DNA from: Caprella mutica
Taxonomy: Eukaryota > Arthropoda > Malacostraca > Amphipoda > Caprellidae
Reading direction: 5' to 3'
Assembly: GCA_947561585.1 (NCBI GenBank)
Contig: CANNZV010002610.1
Location: 1-64,000 of the forward strand
Length of the DNA stretch: 64,000 nucleotides
Below, piece by piece: positions 10,700 through 23,200 of the stretch. The notes beneath the pieces were generated by a model. That model made no database searches and was not told where the DNA came from. It worked only from the letters and a program-made list of their open reading frames with translations. Both the position numbers and the translations under genes were made by a program. The stretch's first letter is position 1. Each line of letters starts with the position of its first letter.

Positions 10700-11305
10700 G
10701 GGCAATAGGTATAAACAGGGAGTAGCAGCACATTGTAGCAGTACACTGTAACAGTACACTGTAGCAGTACACTGTAACAGTACACTGTAACAGTACACTG
10801 TAACAGTACACTGTAACAGTACACTGTAACAGTACACTGTAACAGTACACTGTAGCAGTACACTGCAACAGTACACTGTAACAGTACACTGTAACAGTAC
10901 ACTGTAGCAGTACACTGTAACAGTACACTGTAACAGTACACTGTAACAGTACACTGTAACAGTACACTGCAACAGTACACTGCAACAGTACACTGTAGCA
11001 GTACACTGTAACAGTACACTGTAGCAGTACACTGTAACAGTACACTGTAACAGTACACTGCAACAGTACACTGCAACAGTACACTGTAACAGTACACTGT
11101 AACAGTACACTGTAGCAGTACACTGCAACAGTACACTGTAACAGTACACTGTAACAGTACACTGTAGCAGTACACTGTAACAGTACACTGTAACAGTACA
11201 CTGCAACAGTACACTGTAACAGTACACTGTAACAGTACTCTGTAACAGTACTCTGTAACAGTACACTGTACTGTTACAGGGCAATAGGTATAACAGGCAG
11301 TAACT
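10700..11305. repeat. 13-bp tandem array bounded by direct repeats
   Basis: About 42 copies of CAGTACACTGTAA (variants TAGC, GCAA) span about 10723-11272. The array sits between two copies of GGGCAATAGGTATAACAGG (about 10700 and 11279), suggesting the repeat expanded inside a duplicated segment. Because 13 is not a multiple of 3 and no frame contains a stop, all three minus frames stay open for 186-246 codons as a periodic Cys/Tyr/Leu-rich artefact. Confidence 0.95.
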
Positions 11306-12477
11306 GATATGTATCTCTTCTCTCACTCTTTAAAAATAATGTTCAAAATATCATTTTTTTAATTTTCTTAAGCTTAGAATGCTAGTAAGAAACAATTCAA
11401 TACATTTAAAACTTATTCGATATATTTAAGTAGTCATTAGTTACATACCTAACTTTTAACTTCAAATTTTCCATTATCAATACTTCAGTTAAAATGTCAA
11501 AAATATACTTTTTTCATATATGATCGAAAATGTGGCATTATTCTATAACTCACAACTTACCCTATGTGTACATTCAATCGCAATGACAATTACTATCAAC
11601 ACAATAATGATATAACATCACATGCAGATAATTTCAGAGTAGATTAAGTAAAATGCACCAGTAACTTTATTCAGACGAGTGAAAGCAGTGTACCATCGTG
11701 CACTAAAGTACTGGTACGCATTGTGTGTGTGGTAGTACCTCACATCACCACCATGAGAGGTGACGATGGTGATCACCACTAGGAAGAAAACGGTGGTAAA
11801 ATCTTACCAACACTGCCATAGATAAACCTTCACTGTTTAACACAAACACTTTATATAATTATAAACTAGATAATATATTTAGTCAAGTAGTATACTTTTA
11901 TGATATAGAAATAGGAGTACATAGAGAATGTGTAATTGAAATATGTGCAATGATGTCTGATACAAATATGAAAGTCTAAGAAAATCAATGACAAATTATA
12001 ACATTTTCCTGTTAAACCATCACGCACCTATAGTTCAAACTTTATTTTCATCATACACTCAAATAATTATAAAACTGAAACTGTATAGAGAGATAACATA
12101 AATGGTTCTAAAGCGTATTGCTACAAAATCAAATAATTCTACAAACCGACTAAATGGTTAGCATGCAATAAATCGCATGAATGTGAATATCATCACATTC
12201 ATCTTGCCAATGATTAGTGTTTTCACACGCAGCTAACGGTAAGAACTGCTCTCCGTTAAAGCAAAATCTACTCAAAATAATAGTAACTGTTTCTCGCGGA
12301 GGAAGTGACGGGTGCATTTTCCACTGCAGTTTGGAGTCGTACATACATGCCAACACTTCGCTTATATTATTTAGTAAAGAATACCACAACACACTCTCAG
12401 TAATCGAACTAATAAAGCTTTTAGATACTTCTGATTAATAGTTCCACGAAGTTTCCTATAAATTTCATAAAAGAAAC
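11306..12477. other. No gene seen
   Basis: AT-rich, holding only short open frames without motifs. Confidence 0.5.
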
Positions 12478-12896
12478 AGAATTATCGGTAGGTTTCTATA
12501 TAATATTGTTAAGCTATATAATATAAAACTATATAATAATGTTAAACTATATAATATAAAACTATATAACATAAAACAATATAATAATATAAAACTATAT
12601 AATAATGTTAAACTATATAATATAAAACTATATAATATAAAACAATATAATAATATAAAACTATATAATAATATAAAACTATATAATATAAAACTATATA
12701 ATAATGTTATTTATTTAATTTTATTTATTTAAAACTCGTTGTTTTTATTGGTAACATATAAGAAAAACTCGTACAAAAATAACGAGTTGCAGATATCATG
12801 GATACCAATAAATATAAAAATTACCTAATTATTATTATACCGTTATATCTTAAATGACCGAAGAAGTGAAATCAAGCGATAATTCGTAAGTTTCCC
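12478..12896. mobile_element. MITE family 1 copy with an internal TATAAT-rich expansion
   Basis: The left end is eroded but retains AGAATTATCGGTAGGTTTC (about 12479). The right end carries AATGACCGAAGAAGTGAAA and CGATAATTCGTAAG, then CCCT before TA at 12897. Between them lies about 215 bp of imperfect TATATAATATAAAAC repeats (about 12497-12712), which makes this copy much longer than its relatives. Inference: a simple repeat grew inside the element. Confidence 0.6.
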
Positions 12897-13143
12897 TAGT
12901 TCCCAAGATAGCATTAGGGAGATTACTACAGAGAGATAAATCAGGATGCTGAGGATCAGTCCGAGTTGTGCCCATAACACAGATATCTTCTATTGCTGTC
13001 ATTGAAAACATCATCAACTCTAAAATAGACCAATGGAGGAAAAGTGATAGTGTGAGTTTATGTCGAAGTACTAGGACAGTGTCAAACTGTTATCATAGAT
13101 CATGATGTCTTAATCATTTCTAAAGGTAAGATTGGTTCCATTA

Positions 13144-13308
13144 GGGTTGTGACAATATGCTTTATAAATCATAGATCTCAATAATATCACAGATGAAATG
13201 GTATCGAATACTATATACCGCTGGTGTAAAACCATTCAATACTCTTTAATTCTCTCCGTCTATAGTATTTTCGGGATCTATGATTTAAAAAGCATATTGT
13301 CACAACCC
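13144..13308. mobile_element. MITE family 2, 165 bp
   Basis: Long terminal inverted repeats (left GGGTTGTGACAATATGC, continuing with TAAATCATAGATC; matching complement at the right end to 13308), each end flanked by TA. No coding capacity. Confidence 0.85.
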
Positions 13309-13442
13309 TACTGATATAACTAACCACCATTTAATTCTTAAATTAAGATGCTATATATGAGGTGAAAGTATTTCAATCTAATATATTTCTAAACCATCAA
13401 AATAAGGAAATATATCAAAATAATAAACAGCTACTCTCTTAT

Positions 13443-13581
13443 GGGTACCTTACGAATTATTGTACGGTTTCATATCTTCGGTCATATAGGAAAATTAATT
13501 TAATATTTAAAATAACCAGTTTAATAATTTTTGTTTCTTATATGACTGAAGAAGTACTGTCCAATAATTCGTAACTTACCC
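13443..13581. mobile_element. MITE family 1, 139-bp copy
   Basis: Left end near GGGTACCTTACGAATTATTG with CATATCTTCGGTCATAT. The right end holds ATATGACTGAAGAAGTACTG and AATAATTCGTAACTTACCC before TA at 13582. The core is short. Confidence 0.8.
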
Positions 13582-13613
13582 TACTTTTGAGGTGTCATTT
13601 GAATTGTTTTAAT

Positions 13614-13627
13614 GGGGGGGGGGGGGG
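13614..13627. repeat. Homopolymer of 14 G
   Basis: An uninterrupted G run in an AT-rich setting. Counterparts on the C side occur near 26374, 47538 and 50771. Length may be affected by sequencing error. Confidence 0.9.
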
Positions 13628-13850
13628 AATTAAATAAATAGTTTGTTATTTTTTCTATTTCTTATAAAAAAATCACTAAGTTAGATCACATGTTCTCAGT
13701 ACAGTATTTAAAATGTAGCATAGAACTTTTCATTGCAAGTACATATTCTCTCTCGAAGTACTTCTAAATAGGTTTAAGATTAATTAAATAGTGTAAACAT
13801 ATACCTTAGTGCATGCATTACACTGCTATTTATATCAAACGTACTATCAA

Positions 13851-13900
13851 TATTCTCAACAAGTTATTTAACGTTGAGTTTAAATAACTTGTTGAGAATA
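13851..13900. repeat. Perfect 21-bp inverted repeat (hairpin)
   Basis: Arms at 13851-13871 and 13880-13900 (left arm starts TATTCTCAACAAGTTATTTA) are perfect complements around an 8-base loop. It is not at the end of any element I can define. Confidence 0.9.
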
Positions 13901-14294
13901 AGGAAAGCCGTTCAGTATAAATCATATTTACGAGACATCATCAATATATAATATGTTCATTTACGAATTAAAGTGGTATAGAAAATATACCTCAATATAT
14001 AATATATTGATTTACGAATTAAATATACCTATATTAATATACGCAGCAACACAAGTTTTCCGGTATTAAATAACTGATTTTGAACGGAAATTGAATATAT
14101 TTTTCCTTAATAATAGAAATATAAAACAATATAGTTACCGACTTATGAATATAGTAATAATAATTAATTATTGAAAATAACAATAATTGGACATTTTTCG
14201 CTTGATAAAAACTCGTATTTTGGTTTTTGGCAACAGACGCATAATTTCTATTTGAAGTTTAGAGTATTTCAGGGACAAAGAAATAAGTGATATA

Positions 14295-14534
14295 GGGTAA
14301 GTTACGAATTATCGGTCGGTTTCGCATCTTCGCTCATATAAGAAAAAATATATAAAATATTATTTCATTTTTATTTTGGTATCCATGATACCTACACTTT
14401 TGTTTCAATTGGTATCCATGATACCTTCCTGCATATATCATTGATACCAAGAAATAAAAATAAAATAATAATTATTATATTGTTTTTCATATATGACCGA
14501 AGATGTGAAACTGACCGATAATTCGTAACAACCT
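14295..14534. mobile_element. MITE family 1, 240-bp copy
   Basis: A fuller family member. The left end is GGGTAAGTTACGAATTATCG, then GTTTCGCATCTTCG and CATATAAGAAAA. The right end is the complement (ATATGACCGAAGATGTGAAA, then CCGATAATTCGTAA). TA flanks both sides. The centre carries GGTATCCATGATACC-type palindromes, so the whole element folds into one long hairpin. Confidence 0.88.
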
Positions 14535-14535
14535 T

Positions 14536-15560
14536 ACTTGGCAGAGGTGACGTCACGGTAGATGTAGAATTTCTCACAGCAGATGCTCTCTAGCGACTGA
14601 AGGCGGTACAATGCAGTGGTGAGACTTGGAAAGATTTCTTTGCGTAAACTCGGTCATAGCACCTACAGACTCACGACAGGAGAGAACACATGCTATAGTG
14701 AGAACTGTAGCATTTTATAAACTATGATGCTACATACCATGGAAAATCAAGTAAATCTTGAGATTTAGGGATGTAGCATGTGAAATTTTTTCTTTAGTCT
14801 CCTATAAAATGGCCATCAGATTTATAAAACTGACTGAAAATTTGTTCACTATAGAGGCTACTTCCTTACTCAGGACACTACATTCACTACACAGGATTTT
14901 ATCATAGATGAGTAATACTGTAGTATCAACATTAAACAGTTTATCTTAATTTCTACTGAGAAGTAGATTACGTTATGTTTACGTAATCTATTCGATGGAA
15001 GTCTGAATCATCCAAATTACGTAATTTTAAGAGACGAACTGACTAACCGTACTCTGTGACTTACTTTCATTTGACTAAGGTGGTACATGAAGAAGTACGA
15101 ACATTAGTTGTTCAAAGTAAACAGTGGCACAACCTTGACGCAAATAGAGCTTAACCTGGCAACATTATCTTCTAATGCTACTAGGTATTAAGATACTAGG
15201 TTAGAACTTTCTAGTCGGATGGTGCGTACCTAGGTAGGTAGGTATGAACTAGGTGCATACACCGCTACAGTCTATTTTTTGCTATGAGGAAACCTGTAAG
15301 AAAATTGACATGTAAGGTGAATTAGTGTAATAGCAAGAGGAATCTTGTTAATTAGGTCAGAGTAACGGCAGCTTTTCGATGTCGAGGAAGATCTTAACAA
15401 ATATTGCAGTAACTTAACTAGTTACCTTTAATTGCTAATCATTATAGACAAACTTTATTTGGAAATGTATGCCTTTTTTATCAAATTAAAATAAAATATG
15501 AGATTTAGTCAAAAACGAATAAATGGAAACCAAATTATTATAAAAATGATTATTAAAGTA
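14536..15560. other. No gene seen
   Basis: No supported frame. Short GTAGGTAGGT runs occur near 15230, as elsewhere in the window. Confidence 0.5.
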
Positions 15561-15745
15561 CAAGAATTTAATGAGTGAAAATGATTAAAGTACAAAAGTC
15601 TTGTAAAACATATGATTAAAGTACAAGAGTCTTGTAAAACACATGATTAAAGTACAAGAGTCTTGTAAAACACATGATTAAAGTACAAGTATTAAAAAGC
15701 ATATGATTAAAGTACAAGTATAAAAAGCACATGATTAAAGTACAA
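15561..15745. repeat. About 31-bp tandem repeat, roughly 6 decaying copies
   Basis: Units contain ATGATTAAAGTACAAGAGTC then TTGTAAAACAC. The last copies have lost part of the unit. Confidence 0.85.
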
Positions 15746-16318
15746 GATGCTCTGCTTACGTTACCGATTGTAAAGTACTATAGCAAAGGCATGTTACTTT
15801 AGGATGTGTAGGTTTAGCATTTGGTGTGTAGGGGTGGTGACATACACATTACCAATGGTACAGAGTATCTGTCCACACCTGCCTCCAATAACTAGGGTTA
15901 TTATTAACCAAAGTTAGCTTAGAATAATACTACAGAGATGTACTGATGCTTCTAGAAGCTTTGTAAGTTCACTGATATACTTTAAAGTGAATTAATCTAA
16001 TCATTAAAAAAATATCCTTTGGATTTTATTGATAAAATCAAGTTATTTTAATATTAATGACTGAAATTTTTTTTAATTAAATCAACGGTAAACTTTACAT
16101 TACCAACTAAAAACTCTACCACTGTGATAGTTAGAAAGTGTTCATAGATGAAGTGAATAAACAAATCCCAGTAGTCCGCAATAAGCTTGTAAGTCAGTGA
16201 GTTTAACAGAGAGGCCTGAAACATGATACCTACCTAGAGAAGTAGGTATGCTAACTCTACTTCTTTACTTAACTATTAGAACATAGATGAAAAGGCTATG
16301 CAAAATTAAAGTTATCTG
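15746..16318. other. No gene seen
   Basis: AT-rich spacer. Confidence 0.5.
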
Positions 16319-16320
16319 TA

Positions 16321-16497
16321 GTGTAAGTTAGGAATTATAGGTCATATAAGAAAAAAGGATATAATAATAATTATTTAATTTTTATTGGTAGCCATGATAC
16401 CTGCAGGTGCCATGGATACCAATTAAAATTATTATTATTATATACCTTTCTTATATGACCGAAGATGTGAAACCAACCGATAAAACGTAACTTACCC
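16321..16497. mobile_element. MITE family 1, 177-bp copy
   Basis: The left end (GTGTAAGTTAGGAATTATAG) has lost about 20 bases of the inner repeat. The right end is full (ATATGACCGAAGATGTGAAA ... CTTACCC). TA flanks both sides. The centre holds two GGTATCCATG-type palindromic blocks. Confidence 0.85.
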
Positions 16498-16499
16498 TA

Positions 16500-18195
16500 G
16501 CTGTATCAATTTAACAAATCAAGATGCGGCAGCAATTGCTACCTATGCAGTTTTATTTATTATAAAAATGAATAACAACCAGATCACTTTAATCTAATTC
16601 ATTTAAAACAAGTTTGTAAATTCACCTCATCTGCTCATCTCAACTCTCCCCGAAAATCTCATCAAAATAAGCTGAATAAAAGCGCCTAATAGAATTAGAT
16701 TGGGAGGTGTATTGGAGCAATCAAATAAGTTAATACATACCGGATCACACAGTTGTTTGATAACAGCTCAGTTACAACCATATTAATTGTTACTTTACTC
16801 TTATAAAGTAGCCTTTTGTATTTATATTCTTCTAGAAATCTGTCAAAATAAGTATATAAATAACATTTGCATAATTGAATGATTATGTAATTTACATAAA
16901 TGGACATTTAGAGAGGAAACAAGTCTCCAATTCCATCTGAGTTCGATGGGTGGTGCATGTGAGTGCGTATGTGTGTGTGTACATGTATTGGCGTCTCGCA
17001 TCTGGTGTGAGCTGTTCATGTCAGTCCGCGTTCACGGAAGGACATAATCTCTGCTAACAAATATCGCCATTATATTGTTACATTCACTAGTTTTGACAGG
17101 GTTTACAGAATGCTTTGTTAGGTAAATACACTCTTATGAGAGTGTGATGCATATTCATATGGAAAATTAAACCTCATTTGAATCAAATTAGAAGATCATA
17201 AGGTGTTCAAATTCTTGTGATTTTGATGACAAGATGAAGGGATTTGTGTGGACGGGGTGATTTTGATAGCACGAGCCACGGTTGGTGTAAAAGTAGTGGA
17301 AAAGCACCCATAAAGCGACTCCTCGTTACAGCGGAAACACATTCACTCATTCTTTTAGCACAAATACAACACTCATTGCTAATTTTCATACATCTTTAAT
17401 CTAAATTCAGTTTAATATTAGATTAACATGAAGTATTTGACCTAATAACACATGTATACAGTTAAATGCAATTATCCGGTATAGGGAGATATTGTGGTCA
17501 TATTGTAGGTATTTTACGAGACATCATAGCATTGATATTTCCTGAGAGAATTATTAATGCATACTTAGCACGGATTAGATCAGTCATCTGACCTATTGTG
17601 ACTGTCGGTGAAATGCTATTTTGCCCATTCGAAAGGAATGCCATAAATTAGCATTTAAGAATTATGAAAAGTGCATTGTTCAGATGGAGAATTAACCAGA
17701 TGCAGTGTTTACTGACACTGAAATAATTAATTGGGTAGCGGAATATTAGAGATACGCTTAATTAGAATTGAGTTAATTGAAAAATTATAAGTTAAAGTAA
17801 TTAATTATGTCAGTTATATAATATACTGTTTATAAGTGGCGCATATTATTTTGTGAAGTTTTTGGTTCGAAATATTTTATAATATATTTTGTAAAAAAAC
17901 AATATTAAATTTAAATATTAAAAATTATTATGATGATGATTTTCAAGTAGAGCGATGATAACATAATTCTTAATGAAAGGATTTATTGTACAATGAATTA
18001 ACGATACCTTTAATAAAATGTTTTTATCAGTTTTTTAAAATAGATAGGTCAAACTACCTGTTTTTTTTTATTTAAAACACCTTTTTCAACTTCAAAACAA
18101 AGTGTGAAGGAAAATAATTTTAAAATAAAAAATCACCCATTAAATATAGTGATAGTATCGATACATATTAACAAATATTACAGAAAAATCGAAAT
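16500..18195. other. No gene seen
   Basis: AT-rich spacer. Minus-strand frames at 16695-16907 and 17207-17389 are short and without motifs. Confidence 0.5.
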
Positions 18196-20228
18196 ATGAG
18201 CAGTTAATAGATGACAAAGTACCACCGTCTCTGAGAGAGCTGAGAATAAGAGCAGTTAATAGATGACAAAGTACCACCGTCTCTCAGAGAGCTGAGAATA
18301 AGAGCAGTTAATAGATGACAAAGTACCACCGTCTCTCAGAGAGCTGAGAATAAGAGCAGTTAATAGATGACAAAGTACCACCGTCTCTCAGAGCTGAGAA
18401 TAAGAGCAGTTAATAGATGACAAAGTACCACCGTCTCTCAGAGCTGAGAATAAGAGCAGTTAATAGATGACAAAGTACCACCGTCTCTGAGAGAGCTGAG
18501 AATAAGAGCAGTTAATAGATGACAAAGTACCACCGTCTCTCAGAGAGCTGAGAATAAGAGCAGTTAATAGATGACAAAGTACCACCGTCTCTCAGAGCTG
18601 AGAATAAGAGCAGTTAATAGATGACAAAGTACCACCGTCTCTCAGAGAGCTGAGAATAAGAGCAGTTAATAGATGACAAAGTACCACCGTCTCTCAGAGC
18701 TGAGAATAAGAGCAGTTAATAGATGACAAAGTACCACCGTCTCTCAGAGCTGAGAATAAGAGCAGTTAATAGATGACAAAGTACCACCGTCTCTGAGAGA
18801 GCTGAGAATAAGAGCAGTTAATAGATGACAAAGTACCACCGTCTCTCAGAGAGCTGAGAATAAGAGCAGTTAATAGATGACAAAGTACCACCGTCTCTCA
18901 GAGCTGAGAATAAGAGCAGTTAATAGATGACAAAGTACCACCGTCTCTGAGAGAGCTGAGAATAAGAGCAGTTAATAGATGACAAAGTACCACCGTCTCT
19001 CAGAGCTGAGAATAAGAGCAGTTAATAGATGACAAAGTACCACCGTCTCTCAGAGAGCTGAGAATAAGAGCAGTTAATAGATGACAAAGTACCACCGTCT
19101 CTCAGAGCTGAGAATAAGAGCAGTTAATAGATGACAAAGTACCACCGTCTCTCAGAGAGCTGAGAATAAGAGCAGTTAATAGATGACAAAGTACCACCGT
19201 CTCTCAGAGAGCTGAGAATAAGAGCAGTTAATAGATGACAAAGTACCACCGTCTCTCAGAGAGCTGAGAATAAGAGCAGTTAATAGATGACAAAGTACCA
19301 CCGTCTCTCAGAGAGCTGAGAATAAGAGCAGTTAATAGATGACAAAGTACCACCGTCTCTCAGAGAGCTGAGAATAAGAGCAGTTAATAGATGACAAAGT
19401 ACCACCGTCTCTCAGAGAGCTGAGAATAAGAGCAGTTAATAGATGACAAAGTACCACCGTCTCTCAGAGAGCTGAGAATAAGAGCAGTTAATAGATGACA
19501 AAGTACCACCGTCTCTCAGAGCTGAGAATAAAAGCAGTTAATAGATGACAAAGTACCACCGTCTCTCAGAGCTGAGAATAAGAGCAGTTAATAGATGACA
19601 AAGTACCACCGGCTCTCAGAGCTGAGAATAAGAGCAGTTAATAGATGACAAAGTACCACCGTCTCTCAGAGCTGAGAATAAGAGCAGTTAATAGATGACA
19701 AAGTACCACCGTCTCTGAGAGAGCTGAGAATAAAAGCAGTTAATAGATGACAAAGTACCACCGGCTCTCAGAGCTGAGAATAAGAGCAGTTAATAGATGA
19801 CAAAGTACCACCGTCTCTCAGAGCTGAGAATAAGAGCAGTTAATAGATGACAAAGTACCACCGGCTCTCAGAGCTGAGAATAAGAGCAGTTAATAGATGA
19901 CAAAGTACCACCGGCTCTCAGAGCTGAGAATAAGAGCAGTTAATAGATGACAAAGTACCACCGGCTCTCAGAGCTGAGAATAAGAGCAGTTAATAGATGA
20001 CAAAGTACCACCGTCTCTCAGAGCTGAGAATAAGAGCAGTTAGTAGATGACAAAGTACCACCGGCTCTCAGAGCTGAGAATAAGAGCAGTTAATAGATGA
20101 CAAAGTACCACCGTCTCTAAGAGAGCTGAGAATAAGAGCAGTTAATAGATGACAAAGTACCACCGGCTCTCAGAGAGCTGAGAATAAGAGCAGTTAATAG
20201 ATGACAAAGTACCACCGTCTCTCAGAGC
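18196..20228. repeat. 50/52-bp satellite array, about 40 copies
   Basis: Each unit contains GAGCAGTTAATAGATGACAA, AGTACCACCG and a junction that alternates between CTCTCAGAGCTGAG (50-bp unit), CTCTCAGAGAGCTGAG and CTCTGAGAGAGCTGAG (52-bp units). A GGCTCTC variant (instead of GTCTCTC) is concentrated in the last third (after about 19600), as expected for local unequal exchange. The array ends abruptly at a GC-rich junction (GCGCGAGACCGCGGGTCT). Confidence 0.97.
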
Positions 20229-23200
20229 GCGAGACCGCGGGTCTGATAAGTGAGTGAATGGTCGTGCTTTGACAAGGGTCGTTTACAATGAGAGCCAAGT
20301 AGGGTGTGATTATACAGAGACTACAACACTGATTATTGATAAACTCAGAGGTTAGTCTTTTGAAGAGTTGTTAGTATTACACACGAATAAAGTCATCGCA
20401 ATGAATTTGATAACATGTCTAGTATAAAGGGAGTCAAGGTAGCAGATCACACAATATCTGTTATAGTTTGATATGCCTAAGTTCATAGATAATGCAGTTA
20501 CGTTGTGAAATATGCTAGCAGTGCAGTGGATAGCTGAATAAACTACAATGCGTTTGATGAATAATTACATAGTTTTTCTTCAAGTTGAGCATCTTGTAGC
20601 TCACAGTGGTACATTTTTAGACTGTGGTTACCAATGCTCAGCTCTCTTAAATGCCTAGGTTGATAAAAATCTCTCTACTATTGCCCGTCATCGTACAAGT
20701 CATTTATCTTTAACCATTTGGCGTAAAAGGTTAATGTCGTCAAACAGGAATTACAGTTCAGTTTGTATAAAATATTAAACTCTCATATGTTCCCTAAAAC
20801 CTAAGAGTTTCAAATATCGCAGTTCTCAATCTTTTTCTATATCAAGATCACCAGGCAAACTTCATAATTTGAACCTTTTACAACAATGTAAGTTAGTACA
20901 GGCAAGTTTGAGCAGAAACTTCATATACCTTACCTATTCATGCCAGTACATTCTTCAGGCAGCCTTTCTGTTATGTGAACACATGAGAGAGAGCCACCCT
21001 AAATGATGGTAAATTGGGATCAATACGTCGGTGTAGTGTTTTCACACTTAGATTATCACTACTCATGTGTTTAGTGGATTGTTTTGATATTGAAATATTA
21101 TTTGTTTAGATATTTTATATGTATTTGAACTAGATTATTATCGTATTATTATTTTAGGTAATGTTTAATGCAAAATACTTGATAGATATTTCATTTTATT
21201 GTATTTTTTTATTAATTTAATTATATTAAATACTTAATAATGATAATGAGTTTTCTGATAATAACATACTAGTAACAAAACAAAATAGATAATCAGAATA
21301 CATTTCATTAATAGTTTTCTTATATGTTTTCCAAACAATAACCTGATATCTACAATCTATGCATAAATCCAAGTATCAATTATTCCAATCAGTCTCCGCA
21401 GTTAACGGAATTAACCCTTTGTTAATAGTTTAATACCTACACTCGAGTTAAATAGGTACTCGCACATCTTCATAAAGCGAGGAGGCAGGAATAATCCAAT
21501 AAGAGCCGGAGTCATTTAGGCAATATATAAGTGAGAGGCAGAAACATCTAAAGCCCCGGACATGACAACTAAAAGAAATCAATACACATGTGCGTTCGTG
21601 GAGTCGACTCAACTGCCTTTACACGCGTAAGAACTTACCGTCTGCTGCAAATACAAACAATCTTCAGTCTAATTAATAACCTCTTTAACTGTTTAACAAT
21701 AAAAAGATAGCTGTTAAACCTTACCATTAATGAGTACTTGGGTAATAGTGTAAATGATCAATCTAGTGAAGTAATAGAAGCTGACGACATATTGTTATTT
21801 CAAGACTCAAGGGCGGGAAAAGAAAGGCCAGCGGTTATCATTTTTGCGCATTAGAAATTGTATCTTAATTATATTATGAGTATTCTAGAAACTTCCATTC
21901 GCACAAAATGTCTTTTTGTAAAATAAAGAATAATTAGTTATACGCTTTTAAATGGAATATAACAGATTGTTGCTATTTTGTAAACTAATCAATCAAAATA
22001 GGTAGCGTGGTAATATACTCACTTCACGAGGTAGCTAGGTAGCGAATATTAGGCATATCATAATTTGCTCAGCAAATCAATTAACCCTCAAGTAATTGGG
22101 TTAATTAATTAGTCTTCCAATATATTGATGGCATTAGCCTCGTAACAACGTTATGATAGACTGACTTCTGCTTGAAAATGTAACCACAGTATTTATTGGT
22201 GCAATGGCGTTGGAAATTGAGGATACCTTTGTTCTAGGAATGATTTTACTGTTCTTGCATGCGCCGACATATTAACGAGGCATATAGTAATTATTCTCTG
22301 AGCAATTAGAATATATATTTTCAAACGCTTTTCGAGTATTTGTTTGCAGAAACACTTTGTTCTATTAATACATTGTGTGTCCTAGTTTATATAATATATT
22401 TATGAATTCATTTAGGTATCTCCATAATCTAAACTATTTATAGAGAAATTCACATTTACTAGGAATGTCACGTAGTCATGTTCTCCAAGTTATATTTGAC
22501 TGCATACCTACCTAAACTGAGTACACAATTATATAGTGATTCACAATATTAATATATTATTGATAAAATAGCTATTTCTATTATATAATGAATTACTATT
22601 TCACTTCTATTGTATCATATATTGATTCAAAAGTAAAGTCGAAAATTACTTGGATTACTTAATAGTAATTCCTGATCAGCTAAAAAAATTATGCCAAGGC
22701 TTTGATTAGGTAGCGTTCTCAAATATTATGTAATAATTTGAAACTCATTTGTTCCTTTATTAGTTTTTGAAAGGACGACTAAATTAATTGGGTTCCATAA
22801 ATATTTTATTTGGTATATTACAATCGGAAAAATTTGATATATCCATAAAAGCTATTTCGATAATACGAGGGAAATAGGTTCTATTTATTTAATATAGACT
22901 CGGCAACCTAATCCTTGCTATTGCAGTTCACCACTCCGACTGCATTGATGAAGATACATATCTATCTTACCCTCTATCAATACCTCTTCAAAAAACTTTC
23001 AGACTTAAATCTTTCATTATAAGTGAAAAATCTAAGAACAAATCTCGAATGTTCAGCCAGAGAGGATGCGAGAGTCTTCTCAAACTGAGTAAGTAAAAGG
23101 TCGCAACTATTTGACCCGACCTTCACAAAAAAAACATTATAATGCATCTTTCTCTACCGAACAACATACTGAATATCAGTAAATTCTGCCCAAATATTAG

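Noticed and set aside
10503..11326. Three long overlapping minus-strand frames (186-246 codons)
   Set aside because: They are the 13-bp array read in three frames. The periodic Cys/Tyr/Leu peptide follows from the repeat length and has no gene context.
18196..20228. CRISPR-like regular array
   Set aside because: The whole unit repeats with no unique spacers, and the window is eukaryotic. It is a satellite.
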